From assembly GCA_030041375.1 (NCBI GenBank), contig JASHOA010000039.1, positions 62,001 to 126,000 on the forward strand: DNA of 64,000 bases, read 5' to 3'. The stretch comes from Acetobacteraceae bacterium. GTDB lineage: Bacteria > Pseudomonadota > Alphaproteobacteria > Acetobacterales > Acetobacteraceae. Shown piece by piece: positions 27,133-37,161 of this stretch. The notes beneath the pieces are model-generated. The model saw nothing but the letters and a program-made list of their open reading frames with translations. It was not told where the DNA came from and ran no database searches. Position numbers and translations under genes: made by a program. Every line of letters begins with the position of its first letter. Within the stretch, counting starts at the first letter, position 1.

Positions 27133-28416
27133 ATGCGGCAGACAAGCAACATCGTTGTTCTGCTCGTGACGACCTGGGCCTTTGTGGTGTGTTTTGCCGT
27201 CTGGATGATGTTCGGCGTGACCGGCATTCCGATCCGGAAAGAACTCGGGCTCGATGCCACGCAATTCGGGCTGCTGACCGCAACACCGGTTCTGACCGGC
27301 GCGCTGTTCCGTCTGCCGCTCGGCATCTGGACCGACCGCTTCGGCGGTCGGATCGTGATGTTTGTTCTGCTACTCCTCTGCGCGGTGCCGGTGTGGGTAT
27401 CGAGCTATGCGGTGGCACTCTGGCAATTGCTGCTGTTGGGGCTGGCGCTCGGGCTGGTCGGCGCTTCGTTTGCAGTCGGCACGCCGTATGTGGCGCGATT
27501 CTTTCCGCCCGAGCGGAAGGGTTTCGCCATGGGGGTGTTCGGCGCCGGCACGAGCGGGGCGGCGATCAACATGTTCGTGGCGCCACTCATCATCACGCAT
27601 TACAGTTGGCATGTCGTGCCACGGGTCTACGCGGTTGCGCTGGTGGTTACGGCCGGCATTTTCTGGATATTGTCCGCCCCGGATCCGCTGCTCGGGGGGT
27701 CGGCACCGTCATTCGGAAAGCAGCTTGCCGTGCTGAAGGACCCGCGGGTCTGGAAATACTGTCAGTATTACTCGATCGTGTTCGGCGGCTTCACGGCGCT
27801 TTCGGTGTGGATGCCGCAATATTTCGTGCAGGAATACGGCCTCGGCATCACTGCCGCTGGGCTGCTGGCCGCGTGTTTCTCGCTGCCTGGCGGTGCGCTG
27901 CGAGCGCTCGGCGGCTGGCTTGCGGACCGCTTCGGCGCCCATAACGTGACGTGGTGGGTGCTGTGGGCGGCCTGGATCGCACTCTTCATCCTGTCCTATC
28001 CGCAGACCGAACTCATCATTCATACCATCCGCGGCCAGGCGCATTTCCATATCGGCCTGCCCGTCTGGGGGTTCACCATGCTTGCGTTCGCGCTGGGCGT
28101 GGCATTTGCCGCTGGCATGGCCTCGACCTTCAAATATATCGGTGACGATTTTCCCCGGGAAATGGGCATCGTGACCGGCATTGTGGGCCTTGCCGGCGGG
28201 CTCGGCGGCTTTTTGCTGCCGATCCTGTTCGGCGCGATCCGCGACTGGATTGGCATCAATTCGAGCTGCTTCATGCTTCTCTATGGTATCGTCTGGGTGT
28301 CTCTGATCCTGATTTATGTTACCGAAGTCAGGCGCATGCCGGTGATGGGCGAGATGCCGGCCGGGTCCGCGTACGGAAAAGTCGTGACCGCGGCCAGAAA
28401 GGGGGAAGCTGCATGA
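27133..28416 (+). CDS. narK: Nitrate/nitrite transporter, MFS family
   Basis: This 427-residue inner-membrane transporter has 12 predicted helices. The NarK-type signatures are FRLPLGIWTDRFGGRIV, GAGTSGAAINMFVAPLI and the paired GIVTGIVGLAGGLGGFLLP near helix 11. It brings nitrate in for, or expels nitrite from, the NarGHI enzyme. The ATG MRQTSNIVVLL was preferred because GGGGA lies 8 bases upstream; two ATGs ten codons earlier have no ribosome-binding site. The stop overlaps the narG start by 4 bases, so the operon begins here. Confidence 0.92.
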   Translation: MRQTSNIVVLLVTTWAFVVCFAVWMMFGVTGIPIRKELGLDATQFGLLTATPVLTGALFRLPLGIWTDRFGGRIVMFVLLLLCAVPVWVSSYAVALWQLLLLGLALGLVGASFAVGTPYVARFFPPERKGFAMGVFGAGTSGAAINMFVAPLIITHYSWHVVPRVYAVALVVTAGIFWILSAPDPLLGGSAPSFGKQLAVLKDPRVWKYCQYYSIVFGGFTALSVWMPQYFVQEYGLGITAAGLLAACFSLPGGALRALGGWLADRFGAHNVTWWVLWAAWIALFILSYPQTELIIHTIRGQAHFHIGLPVWGFTMLAFALGVAFAAGMASTFKYIGDDFPREMGIVTGIVGLAGGLGGFLLPILFGAIRDWIGINSSCFMLLYGIVWVSLILIYVTEVRRMPVMGEMPAGSAYGKVVTAARKGEAA

Positions 28417-31400
28417 GCCACTTCCTGGATCGGCTCAGTTATTTCACGCGCAGGCGCGAGCCGTTCGCGAGCGGGCTCGGCGAAGTGCGGCAGGAGAACC
28501 GCACCTGGGAGGAGGGCTATCGGTTGCGTTGGCAGCACGACAAGATCGTGCGCTCGACGCACGGGGTGAACTGCACCGGTTCGTGCAGTTGGAAAATCTA
28601 CGTCAAGGGCGGCGTGGTTACGTGGGAAACGCAGCAGACCGACTATCCACGCACGCGTCCCGGCATGCCGAATCACGAGCCGCGCGGGTGTTCGCGCGGT
28701 GCCTCCTACAGTTGGTATCTGTACAGTGCGAACCGGCTTAAATATCCGATGGTGCGCGGACGGTTGGTGCAGGCCTGGCGCCGGGCACGGGAGAGGCTGG
28801 CGCCGGTCGAGGCGTGGGCTGCGATCATGAACGATGCCGGGCAGGCAGGTGGTTACAAGGGCATGCGCGGGCGCGGGGGGTTCGTGCGCTCGAGCTGGGA
28901 GGAAGTGACCGAGATCATCGCAGCAGCCAACATCCATACCATCAAGACGTACGGGCCGGATCGCGTGGTCGGGTTCTCACCGATTCCGGCGATGTCGATG
29001 GTCTCCTTTGCATCGGGTGGCCGCTATCTCAGCCTGATCGGCGGGACGATGCTCTCCTTCTATGACTGGTACTGCGACCTGCCCCCCTCGAGCCCGCAGA
29101 CTTGGGGCGAGCAGACCGACGTGCCGGAATCAGCCGACTGGTACAATTCGGCGTACCTCATCGCCTGGGGCTCGAACGTGCCGCAGACACGTACACCCGA
29201 TGCGCATTTCTTCGTTGAGGCGCGCTACAACGGCACCAAGGTGGTGGCGATCACGCCGGACTATTCGGAGGTCGCCAAGCTCTCCGATCTCTGGCTGCAT
29301 CCCAAGCAGGGCACCGACTCGGCACTCGCGATGGCGGTGGGGCACGTCATTCTTCGCGAATTCTTCCTCGATCGCCAGGTGCCTTACTTCGAGGATTATT
29401 GCCGCCGTTTCACGGACCTGCCGATGCTGGTGCGGCTCGAGCGCCAGGGTGAGCACTGGGTTGCGGGACGCACTCTGCGTGCGAGCGACCTTCCCGACAC
29501 AAATGCCGGCGACAACGCGGAGTGGAAGATACTCGCGGTGGACGAGGCAACGAGTGCGATCGTCGTTCCGCAGGGCTCGATCGGCTATCGCTGGCCGAAG
29601 GCAGGTGGGGGCGGGCAGTGGAATCTCGAGGGGAGGGACGGGGCTTCGCGGCGCGAGGTGAGGCTTGCGCTCAGCCTGATCGAGAAGCGCGATGAAGTTC
29701 TACCGGTCGCCTTTCCCTATTTCGGTAACCAGCCGCACGAGCGCTTCACCGGCAACGACCAGGGCGGGGGCGTGCTGGTGCGAAACGTGCCCGTGCGCCG
29801 TGTGAGGCTTGCCGACGGTGACGCAGAGGTCGCGACCGTGTTCGATATCATGTGCGCGCATTATGGCCTGGAACGCGGTCTGGGCGGAGCGGCGGCGCAG
29901 TCGTTCGCCGATAACGTGCCCTACACGCCGGCCTGGCAGGAGCCGATCACGGGCGTCGCGGCGGACAAGGCGATTGCGCTTGCGCGCGGCTTCGCGGAGA
30001 CCGCTGAAAAGACCCGGGGCCGCTCGATGGTCATCATCGGCGCAGGCGTCAATCACTGGTACCACCAGGACATGACCTATCGCAGCATCATCAATTTCCT
30101 CATGATGTGCGGCACGGTCGGCGTCTCGGGTGGCGGCTTTTCGCATTATGTCGGGCAGGAGAAGGTGCGCCCGCAGACCGGCTGGGCGGCGCTCACCTTC
30201 GCGCTGGACTGGGTACGGCCGCCGCGGCACATGGCGGGAACGTCGTTCTTCTACGCGCACAGCGATCAGTGGCGCTACGAGAAGGTAGGGGTGGAGGAAC
30301 TGCTCTCTCCGCTGGCAGACAAGCGGGCGTACCAGGGTGGCATGATCGATCTCAATGTGCGGGCCGAGCGCATGGGCTGGCTGCCTTCGGCGCCGCAACT
30401 CGAGACCAATCCCCTGAGGCTCGCAGCCGCGGCGCGAGAGGCGGGTGTGGCAGTGAAGGACTACGTGGTTGAAGGGCTGAAATCCGGGCGCCTGCGCATG
30501 GCCTCGGAGGATCCCGACAAGCCGGCGAATTTCCCTCGTAATCTCTTCCTCTGGCGCTCCAATCTGTTCGGCTCGTCCGGCAAGGGCCATGAGTATTTCC
30601 TGCGCCATTTCCTCGGCACGAAAAACGGCCTGCAGGGCAAGGATCTCGGCGAGGAAGGCGGGCAGAAGCCGGAGGAGGTCGTCTGGCGCGATCCGGCGCC
30701 GGAGGGAAAACTCGATCTTGTGGTGACGCTCGATTTCCGGATGTCCACGAGCTGTCTTTACTCGGACATCGTTCTGCCGACCGCGACCTGGTACGAGAAG
30801 AACGATCTCAATACCACGGACATGCATCCGTTTATCCATCCACTTTCTGCGGCGGTCGATCCGGTGTGGGAATCGCGAAGCGACTGGGAGATCTACAAGG
30901 CAATCGCCGAGTGCTTCTCGGCGCTCGCGCCGGGCCATCTCGGTATCGAACAGGACGTGGTGCTGACGCCGTTGCAGCACGACACGCCGACGGAACTCGC
31001 GCAGCCATTGGAGGTGCTGGACTGGAAGAAAGGGGAATGCGACCTCATTCCGGGCCGCACGGGGCCCGGGATCAGCGTGGTGGAGCGGGACTATCCGAAT
31101 ACGTATCGCCGCTATACGGCGCTCGGACCGCTCATGGATACGTTGGGCAACGGTGGCAAGGGGATCAGTTGGAACACGGCGGCGGAGGTGCATGAGCTTG
31201 GCGAGTTGAACCATCTCGTCGTCGAAGAGGGGGCGACGAAAGGAAGGCCTTCCATCGCGACCGACATCGATGCCGCAGAGGTGATCCTTTCGCTTGCGCC
31301 CGAGACCAATGGCCACGTTGCCGCCAAGGCCTGGGAAGCACTTTCGCGGATCACCGGCCGCGAGCATCGGCATCTCGCAAGTGCACGGGAGGACGAGAAG

Positions 31401-32150
31401 ATCCGCTTCTACGATATCGTAGCGCAGCCGCGCAAGATCATCACCTCGCCGACATGGTCGGGGATCGAGAGTGAGAGCGTGAGCTACAATGCAAGCTACA
31501 CCAATGTCCACGAGCTTATTCCGTGGCGGACGCTTTCCGGACGCCAGCATTTCTATCAGGATCATCGGTGGATGCGCGATTTCGGGGAGGGGTTCGCCCT
31601 CTACCGTCCGCCCGTCGATACCCGCACGGTGGCACCGCTGCTTGGCAAGCGCAGCAACGGCGCCCCCGAGATCGTGCTCAACTTCATCACGCCGCACCAG
31701 AAGTGGGGCATCCACACGACCTATACCGACAATCTGATCATGCTGACGCTCTCGCGCGGCGGGCCGATCGTGTGGATCTCGGAGACGGACGCCAAGGCGG
31801 CAGGAATTGCCGACAACGACTGGATCGAGCTTTTCAATCTGAACGGCGCGATCACGGCGCGCGCCGTGGTAAGCCAGCGTGTGCAGGCAGGCATGTGCCT
31901 GATGTATCACGCGCAGGAGAAGATCGTGAACGTGCCGGGCTCCGAAGTGACCGGCCTCAGGGGCGGCATCCACAACTCTGTGACCCGGACGCTGCTCAAG
32001 CCAACCCATATGGTTGGTGGCTACGCGCAGCTTTCCTACGGGCTCAACTACTACGGCACGGTGGGAGCAAATCGCGATGAATTCGTGATCGTACGGCGGA
32101 TGGCGAAAGTGGATTGGATGAACGAACCCGAACGCCAGGCGGCGGAGTAA
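28413..32150 (+). CDS. narG: Respiratory nitrate reductase alpha subunit
   Basis: This 1245-residue molybdenum catalytic subunit of membrane-bound nitrate reductase faces the cytoplasm. The N-terminal region keeps the FS0 cluster ligands (STHGVNCTGSCSWKIYV). The molybdenum-ligand stretch YDWYCDLPPSSPQTWGEQTD lies near residue 215, and DFRMSTSCLYSDIVLPTATWYEK and HTTYTDNLIMLTLSRGGP are conserved. Length and order match E. coli NarG. It reduces nitrate to nitrite with electrons from NarH. Confidence 0.97.
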   Translation: MSHFLDRLSYFTRRREPFASGLGEVRQENRTWEEGYRLRWQHDKIVRSTHGVNCTGSCSWKIYVKGGVVTWETQQTDYPRTRPGMPNHEPRGCSRGASYSWYLYSANRLKYPMVRGRLVQAWRRARERLAPVEAWAAIMNDAGQAGGYKGMRGRGGFVRSSWEEVTEIIAAANIHTIKTYGPDRVVGFSPIPAMSMVSFASGGRYLSLIGGTMLSFYDWYCDLPPSSPQTWGEQTDVPESADWYNSAYLIAWGSNVPQTRTPDAHFFVEARYNGTKVVAITPDYSEVAKLSDLWLHPKQGTDSALAMAVGHVILREFFLDRQVPYFEDYCRRFTDLPMLVRLERQGEHWVAGRTLRASDLPDTNAGDNAEWKILAVDEATSAIVVPQGSIGYRWPKAGGGGQWNLEGRDGASRREVRLALSLIEKRDEVLPVAFPYFGNQPHERFTGNDQGGGVLVRNVPVRRVRLADGDAEVATVFDIMCAHYGLERGLGGAAAQSFADNVPYTPAWQEPITGVAADKAIALARGFAETAEKTRGRSMVIIGAGVNHWYHQDMTYRSIINFLMMCGTVGVSGGGFSHYVGQEKVRPQTGWAALTFALDWVRPPRHMAGTSFFYAHSDQWRYEKVGVEELLSPLADKRAYQGGMIDLNVRAERMGWLPSAPQLETNPLRLAAAAREAGVAVKDYVVEGLKSGRLRMASEDPDKPANFPRNLFLWRSNLFGSSGKGHEYFLRHFLGTKNGLQGKDLGEEGGQKPEEVVWRDPAPEGKLDLVVTLDFRMSTSCLYSDIVLPTATWYEKNDLNTTDMHPFIHPLSAAVDPVWESRSDWEIYKAIAECFSALAPGHLGIEQDVVLTPLQHDTPTELAQPLEVLDWKKGECDLIPGRTGPGISVVERDYPNTYRRYTALGPLMDTLGNGGKGISWNTAAEVHELGELNHLVVEEGATKGRPSIATDIDAAEVILSLAPETNGHVAAKAWEALSRITGREHRHLASAREDEKIRFYDIVAQPRKIITSPTWSGIESESVSYNASYTNVHELIPWRTLSGRQHFYQDHRWMRDFGEGFALYRPPVDTRTVAPLLGKRSNGAPEIVLNFITPHQKWGIHTTYTDNLIMLTLSRGGPIVWISETDAKAAGIADNDWIELFNLNGAITARAVVSQRVQAGMCLMYHAQEKIVNVPGSEVTGLRGGIHNSVTRTLLKPTHMVGGYAQLSYGLNYYGTVGANRDEFVIVRRMAKVDWMNEPERQAAE

Positions 32151-32162
32151 GGGGGACAGGCA

Positions 32163-33695
32163 ATGAAGATCCGGGCGCAGATCGCGATGGTCCTCAACCT
32201 CGACAAGTGCATCGGCTGCCATACCTGCTCGGTCACCTGCAAGAATGTTTGGACCTCGCGCGAGGGCATGGAGTACGCGTGGTTCAACAATGTGGAGACG
32301 AAGCCGGGCATCGGCTATCCCAAGGACTGGGAGAACCAGGAGCGCTGGCGGGGCGGGTGGAAGCGGAAGGCGAACGGCAGGATCGTGCCGCGGCAGGGAG
32401 GCAGGTGGGCTATCCTTGCCAATATCTTCGCCAACCCGAATCTGCCGGAGATCGACGACTATTACGAGCCATTCACGTTCGATTACGCGTACCTGCACAA
32501 CGCGCCGGAACTTGCCACCTCGCCCGTTGCGCGCCCGATCTCGCTCGTCAGCGGCGAGACGATGGACAAGATCGAGTGGGGCCCGAACTGGGAGGAAATC
32601 CTGGGTGGCGAATTCGCCAAGCGCTCCGAAGACTACAATTTCGAACAGGTACAGAAGGAGATTTACGGCGAGTTCGAAAACACCTTCATGATGTATTTGC
32701 CACGACTATGTGAGCATTGTCTCAATCCGAGCTGCGTCGCCTCCTGCCCGTCGGGCTCGATCTACAAGCGCGAAGAGGATGGCATCGTCCTGATCGACCA
32801 GGACAAGTGCCGAGGCTGGCGGATGTGCGTCTCCGGCTGTCCGTACAAGAAGATCTATTACAACTGGAATACGGGCAAGGCGGAGAAATGCATCTTCTGC
32901 TATCCTCGCATCGAGGTCGGCCAGCCGACGGTCTGTTCCGAGACTTGTGTGGGTCGTATCCGCTATCTCGGTGTGCTGCTTTATGACGCCGACGGAATCG
33001 AGCGGGCGGCGAGTGTCGAAGACCCCGAGGATCTGTACGAGGCGCAGCTCGGGCTGTTTCTTGACCCGCACGATCCGCGGATCCAGGCGCAGGCAAGGGC
33101 AGCCGGTGTGCCGGAGGCCTGGATTGCTGCGGCCGAGCACTCTCCCACTTACAAGATGGCGGTCGAGTGGAGGATCGCCTTTCCGCTGCACCCGGAATAT
33201 CGCACGCTGCCGATGGTGTGGTACGTGCCGCCGCTTTCTCCGATCCAGGCGCGGGCGAACGCCGGGGCGGTCGACATGGCCGGCCGGATTCCGGATGTTC
33301 ATTCACTCCGTATTCCCGTCCGCTACCTGGCCAACCTGCTGACCGCGGGTGCAGAAGCGCCGATCGTATCGGCGCTCGAGCGGTTGCTGGCGATGCGCAG
33401 CTTCTTCCGCGCTCGCCAGCTTGGCGAACCGGACGACATGGCGGTGCTCGAAGAGGTCGGTATCGGGCTTGCGGAGGTTGAGGAGATGCACCGCTATCTG
33501 GCGATCGCCAACTACGAGGACCGCTTCGTGATCCCGACCACGCACCGCGAGCAGGCGGAGAATGCCTATGAACTTCGCGGTACTTGCGGCTTTTCCTTCG
33601 GCAACGGCTGCGATGCCGGGGAACTGAGGCCGGGCCTTTTCGGCGGCACGATGGGGCAGCGCAAGCTCAGCCCGATCCGGTTCGGAGTCGAGTGA
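32163..33695 (+). CDS. narH: Respiratory nitrate reductase beta (iron-sulfur) subunit
   Basis: This 510-residue electron-transfer subunit has four cysteine clusters: NLDKCIGCHTCSVTCKN at the N-terminus, LCEHCLNPSCVASCPSG, DQDKCRGWRMCVSGCPYKK (Trp in place of one Cys, the [3Fe-4S] cluster typical of NarH), and EKCIFCYPR with CSETCVGR. It passes electrons from the NarI hemes to NarG. It starts 12 bases after narG. Confidence 0.97.
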   Translation: MKIRAQIAMVLNLDKCIGCHTCSVTCKNVWTSREGMEYAWFNNVETKPGIGYPKDWENQERWRGGWKRKANGRIVPRQGGRWAILANIFANPNLPEIDDYYEPFTFDYAYLHNAPELATSPVARPISLVSGETMDKIEWGPNWEEILGGEFAKRSEDYNFEQVQKEIYGEFENTFMMYLPRLCEHCLNPSCVASCPSGSIYKREEDGIVLIDQDKCRGWRMCVSGCPYKKIYYNWNTGKAEKCIFCYPRIEVGQPTVCSETCVGRIRYLGVLLYDADGIERAASVEDPEDLYEAQLGLFLDPHDPRIQAQARAAGVPEAWIAAAEHSPTYKMAVEWRIAFPLHPEYRTLPMVWYVPPLSPIQARANAGAVDMAGRIPDVHSLRIPVRYLANLLTAGAEAPIVSALERLLAMRSFFRARQLGEPDDMAVLEEVGIGLAEVEEMHRYLAIANYEDRFVIPTTHREQAENAYELRGTCGFSFGNGCDAGELRPGLFGGTMGQRKLSPIRFGVE

Positions 33696-33705
33696 GACGC
33701 CGGCC

Positions 33706-34341
33706 ATGGAACGAGGCGATCTGGTTGTGCTGAAAGCCATCGGCGCGCTGCTCGACTATCCGCGCCCCGAGTTGCGTGCAGCGCTGCCCGAAATTTCCGA
33801 AGTCATCGGCGCCTCGCACCTGGTGCGGCCGAAGGATCGCCTGAGCCTCTTGCGTCTCGTCGAATCCATACACGCCGCCAAGCCGTTGGTTGCCGAGGAA
33901 CGATACGTCGAGCTGTTTGATCGCGGGCGAGCGACATCGCTCTATCTGTTCGAACATGTGCATGGCGAGGCACGCGAGAGGGGAGGTGCCATGGTCGAGC
34001 TGAAGGCAGTCTATGCGGCGGCAGGCTTCGAGCTGAGCAGCCGCGAGTTGCCCGATTATCTTCCGGTCGTTCTCGAATATCTGAGTTGCCGCGACATCGC
34101 GGAAGCGAAGGCGATGCTTGGCGATTGTGCGCACATCCTGCGCGCGATCGGGGAAGCGTTGCTGCAACGGGGAAGCGACTACGCGGCGGCGCTTCAGGCC
34201 TTGCTCGGCATCATCGGCGAGCCCGAGCTGAACGTGAAGGCGGCGTCCGGGCGGCGGGTGGGGCGCGAAGATCTCGACGCCGAGTGGATCGAGCGGCCGG
34301 CCTTCGAACCGGCGGGACCACCGGGCGCGGGGAGGGGCTGA
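33706..34341 (+). CDS. narJ: Nitrate reductase molybdenum cofactor assembly chaperone
   Basis: This 211-residue cytosolic chaperone is needed for cofactor insertion into NarG. Typical features are IGALLDYPRPELRAALPE at the N-terminus, YVELFDRGRATSLYLFEHVHGEARERG with the conserved HVHG, and the LPDYLPVVLEYLS motif. Its stop overlaps the narI ATG by one base (TGATG). Confidence 0.93.
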   Translation: MERGDLVVLKAIGALLDYPRPELRAALPEISEVIGASHLVRPKDRLSLLRLVESIHAAKPLVAEERYVELFDRGRATSLYLFEHVHGEARERGGAMVELKAVYAAAGFELSSRELPDYLPVVLEYLSCRDIAEAKAMLGDCAHILRAIGEALLQRGSDYAAALQALLGIIGEPELNVKAASGRRVGREDLDAEWIERPAFEPAGPPGAGRG

Positions 34342-35042
34342 TGGGTTTCGGTACTGCCCTCAACGAATTCCTGTTCGGCATCTATCCCTATATCGCGCTG
34401 GCCGTGCTGCTGCTCGGCTCGCTCGTCCGGTTCGATCGTGAGCCCTACACCTGGAAGAGTGATTCCTCGCAGCTTCTGCGCCGGCACCAGATGCGGCTTG
34501 GCTCGAATCTTTTTCATTACGGCATCCTCGTCGTCGTGGCCGGTCATTTCATCGGTTTCCTGACGCCCGACTGGGCGATCGACTGGGCTATCAGCCCGGC
34601 GCAACACGAGCTGATGGCGATGCTCGCCGGTGGTGTTGCCGGGCTCGTTGCCATCGTCGGGATGTCGATTTTGATTCACCGCCGGCTCGGCGACCCGCGC
34701 ATTCGCAACAACAGCCGCAAGTGGGACATCGCGGTGGTGCTGCTGCTGTGGCTGCAACTGGCGCTTGGCCTGCTGACGGTGCCGTTCTCGGCCATGCATA
34801 TGAGCGGGTCGATGTTCGAGGTGCTGGTGACGTACGTGAAGGGCATCGTCACCTTCCAGGGGGGCGTGGCAGCATTGCTGCTCGGCACGCCGATCATCTA
34901 TCGGGTTCATATTTTCGTTGGCTTTACCATCTTCCTGATCTCGCCCTTCACCCGCATGATTCATATCTGGAGCGGAGTGGGATCACTGGCCTATCTCTTC
35001 CGCCCCTATCAGCTCGTGCGTACGCGGCGGCACACATCGTGA
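34341..35042 (+). CDS. narI: Respiratory nitrate reductase gamma subunit (cytochrome b)
   Basis: This 233-residue membrane subunit has five predicted helices. Histidines for two b hemes lie in SNLFHYGILVVVAGHFIG and near the C-terminal YRVHIFVGFTIFLISPFTRMIHIWS. It oxidises quinol and anchors NarGH. It begins MGFGTALNEFLFGIYPY. The next gene follows after a single base. Confidence 0.95.
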   Translation: MGFGTALNEFLFGIYPYIALAVLLLGSLVRFDREPYTWKSDSSQLLRRHQMRLGSNLFHYGILVVVAGHFIGFLTPDWAIDWAISPAQHELMAMLAGGVAGLVAIVGMSILIHRRLGDPRIRNNSRKWDIAVVLLLWLQLALGLLTVPFSAMHMSGSMFEVLVTYVKGIVTFQGGVAALLLGTPIIYRVHIFVGFTIFLISPFTRMIHIWSGVGSLAYLFRPYQLVRTRRHTS

Positions 35043-35043
35043 A

Positions 35044-35769
35044 ATGATGCACGGACCGATTTCGATCAACGGCATCGCGGTCGACCCTGCGCCGTGGCCG
35101 ACGCCGGAGCTGGCGGCGGTGCGTGAACTGCTGCGCCAGCGCGCGGTGGCGGTGGGATTGCTGGCGCCTGGGGTGGATCAGGAGGAGGAGGGGGCGGCGA
35201 TTGAAGCCTTGCTCGAGCGCGAGGTGACGACGCCGGAGCCAAGCGAGGAAGAGTGTCGCCGCTTCTACGATGCGCATCCGGGGGCGTTCCGGAGCGGCGA
35301 TCTGATCTTCGCGCGGCACATCCTGTTCCAGATCACACCGGGCTCACCGGTGACACTGGTGCGCGAGCAGGCCGAGCGGACGTTGGCACAGCTTCTCGAG
35401 GCGCCGGAGGATTTTGCGACCTGCGCGCTGACGCTCTCGAACTGCCCCTCGGGGCGGCATGGCGGCAATCTCGGCCAGATCGGACGCGGAGAGACTGTTC
35501 CCGAATTCGAGCAGGCCCTGTTTGGCGATGGCGCGCTGGGCATTCTGCCGCAGCTTGTGAAGTCGCGATTCGGATTTCACATCGTGGCGGTCGATCGCCG
35601 CGTATCAGGCGAGCGGCTTCCCTTCGAGGTGGTGCGGAAGCGCGTTGCCGGCATGCTTGCCGAGCGTGTGCAGCGCGTGGCGATGAATCAATATGTCCGC
35701 CTGCTGGCGGGCCAGGCTGACGTGCGGGGTGTGGAGCTGAGGGCCGCGGAGGTTCCGCTTCTGCAATAG
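35044..35769 (+). CDS. PpiC-type peptidyl-prolyl isomerase of the nar operon
   Basis: This 241-residue protein has an N-terminal helical segment and a parvulin domain (about 95-205): ARHILFQITPG, then CPSGRHGGNLGQIGRGETVPEFEQALF and VKSRFGFHIVAVDRR. No signal peptide is visible, so it is probably cytosolic, like NifM-type isomerases. Its position immediately after narI is repeated in many nar operons, suggesting help with Nar subunit maturation. Two ATGs lie one codon apart. Confidence 0.87.
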   Translation: MMHGPISINGIAVDPAPWPTPELAAVRELLRQRAVAVGLLAPGVDQEEEGAAIEALLEREVTTPEPSEEECRRFYDAHPGAFRSGDLIFARHILFQITPGSPVTLVREQAERTLAQLLEAPEDFATCALTLSNCPSGRHGGNLGQIGRGETVPEFEQALFGDGALGILPQLVKSRFGFHIVAVDRRVSGERLPFEVVRKRVAGMLAERVQRVAMNQYVRLLAGQADVRGVELRAAEVPLLQ

Positions 35770-36017
35770 CGGCGGCGTGTGGGGTGGTACTCGCAGAGGA
35801 CCAGTGCGCGGCTACAACGCACAGCGAGTTGGTCTCGTCTGCCCTCGTCAAGAGCGCGCCCAACGAGATCGCGGTCCGCGCATGATCCGGAAACAGCAGA
35901 TGTGATTGAACGGATGGACCGGGCAGCCTTTCCTCGATGCAGCGCTCCTTTGCTTCACTCCCCGGCACACCGGCCTGGTTCCGCTTTGTGATAGGCCGTG
36001 CTCTCCGTGCCGCCCAT

Positions 36018-36887
36018 TCAATCCTTCTTGCCGTCGCGGATGAATTCGTAGATGCGAAGCCAGTCGTCGTGCGGTGAGGCACTAGCGGCGAAGCGGCGGA
36101 AAATCTCGTGTGTTCGCTCGCCGATCTCGGACATCGAGCCGGCAGCACGCGCCGCGTCCACAAACAGAGCGAGATCCTTGCCGACGATCCCGGGGGTCGC
36201 GCCACTATCGAAGGCCCCGTTGGCGATGTGGCTCGGGAAGAGCGTTCGTGAGACGAAGCTCTGCCCGGACGACCTGTTGATCACGTCGAGAATGGTCTTC
36301 ATCGTCAATCCCTGCGTCGTGCCGTAGGCGATCGCCTCGCTGGTGCTGATCATGCAAGCGATCGACGCGTAGTTATTGACCAGCTTCATGGCCTGCCCCT
36401 GACCAGGCTCGCCGCCGACCCGGTAAATGCGGTGGCAATAGGCTTCGAGCGCTGGGAGGGCCTGTTCGATCGCCACCTCGCTTCCGGCAACCATTGTCGT
36501 CAGCTTGCCTTCGCGGGCGCGAGCGACGCCGCCCGAAACCGGGGCGTCAACATACATGACGCCGTGCGCGGTGAGTTTGGCCGCGGCGGTGCGGGCCGCG
36601 GCGGGTCCGATGGTGGATACCTCAACCAGCGTTTTGGGAAGTGACGCGGCGGCGAGGACTTCGGCCACGACGGACGCCGACGCCTGAACGCTCGGAAGGC
36701 AGAGGAACAGGATATCGACCGCCGCCGCCTCGGTCGCGGATTTTACGCATCGGGCCGCCGATGGTGCGCGCCGGGAAAGATCCGCGAGGTCGTAGACGGT
36801 CAGGGTGAATCCTGCCTCGACAATGCGCCGCGCGATCGGCTGCCCGATGTTTCCAAGGCCGATGAAGCCGACCGCCGGCGTGCCCAT
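36018..36887 (-). CDS. 3-hydroxyisobutyrate dehydrogenase-family oxidoreductase
   Basis: This 289-residue NAD(P)-dependent beta-hydroxyacid dehydrogenase begins with the Rossmann motif VGFIGLGNIGQPIARRI. It carries the substrate motif DAPVSGGVARAREG, the catalytic lysine stretch GQAMKLVNNY and the C-terminal GKDLALFVDAARAAG. Relatives are tartronate semialdehyde reductase and 3-hydroxyisobutyrate dehydrogenase; the substrate cannot be told. The start ATG has GGGAGGGG upstream; a start 5 residues earlier is possible. It is the left edge of the accessory catabolic cluster, convergent with the nar operon across ~250 bases in which I see no gene. Confidence 0.85.
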   Translation of the reverse strand: MGTPAVGFIGLGNIGQPIARRIVEAGFTLTVYDLADLSRRAPSAARCVKSATEAAAVDILFLCLPSVQASASVVAEVLAAASLPKTLVEVSTIGPAAARTAAAKLTAHGVMYVDAPVSGGVARAREGKLTTMVAGSEVAIEQALPALEAYCHRIYRVGGEPGQGQAMKLVNNYASIACMISTSEAIAYGTTQGLTMKTILDVINRSSGQSFVSRTLFPSHIANGAFDSGATPGIVGKDLALFVDAARAAGSMSEIGERTHEIFRRFAASASPHDDWLRIYEFIRDGKKD

Positions 36888-37161
36888 AGCTGCCCCTCCC
36901 ATCCTCAGAGATTCATCCGGATATATCGTTGCCGCCGCGACCCGTCGCTCGGCTGTTCGCCAGTTGACGGGCAGTGCCGACGCTCGCGACTGACAGTTCG
37001 CTCGATATCTCAGGAGGTTCTGTTGCAACAGATCCCACCTGCCTCTTCTGATCGGCCCGGATCCCCTCGGATCACGGCCGGCCTGCGCCTATCCTCGCAG
37101 CGTTCGGAACGAGCGCGCGCCGGTTGGTCGCCGACGTGACTGTCATTGACGGAGTGCAACA

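Noticed and set aside
29700-32498. 932-codon open frame antisense to narG and narH
   Set aside because: Arg/His/Pro-rich shadow of two unambiguous nitrate reductase genes.
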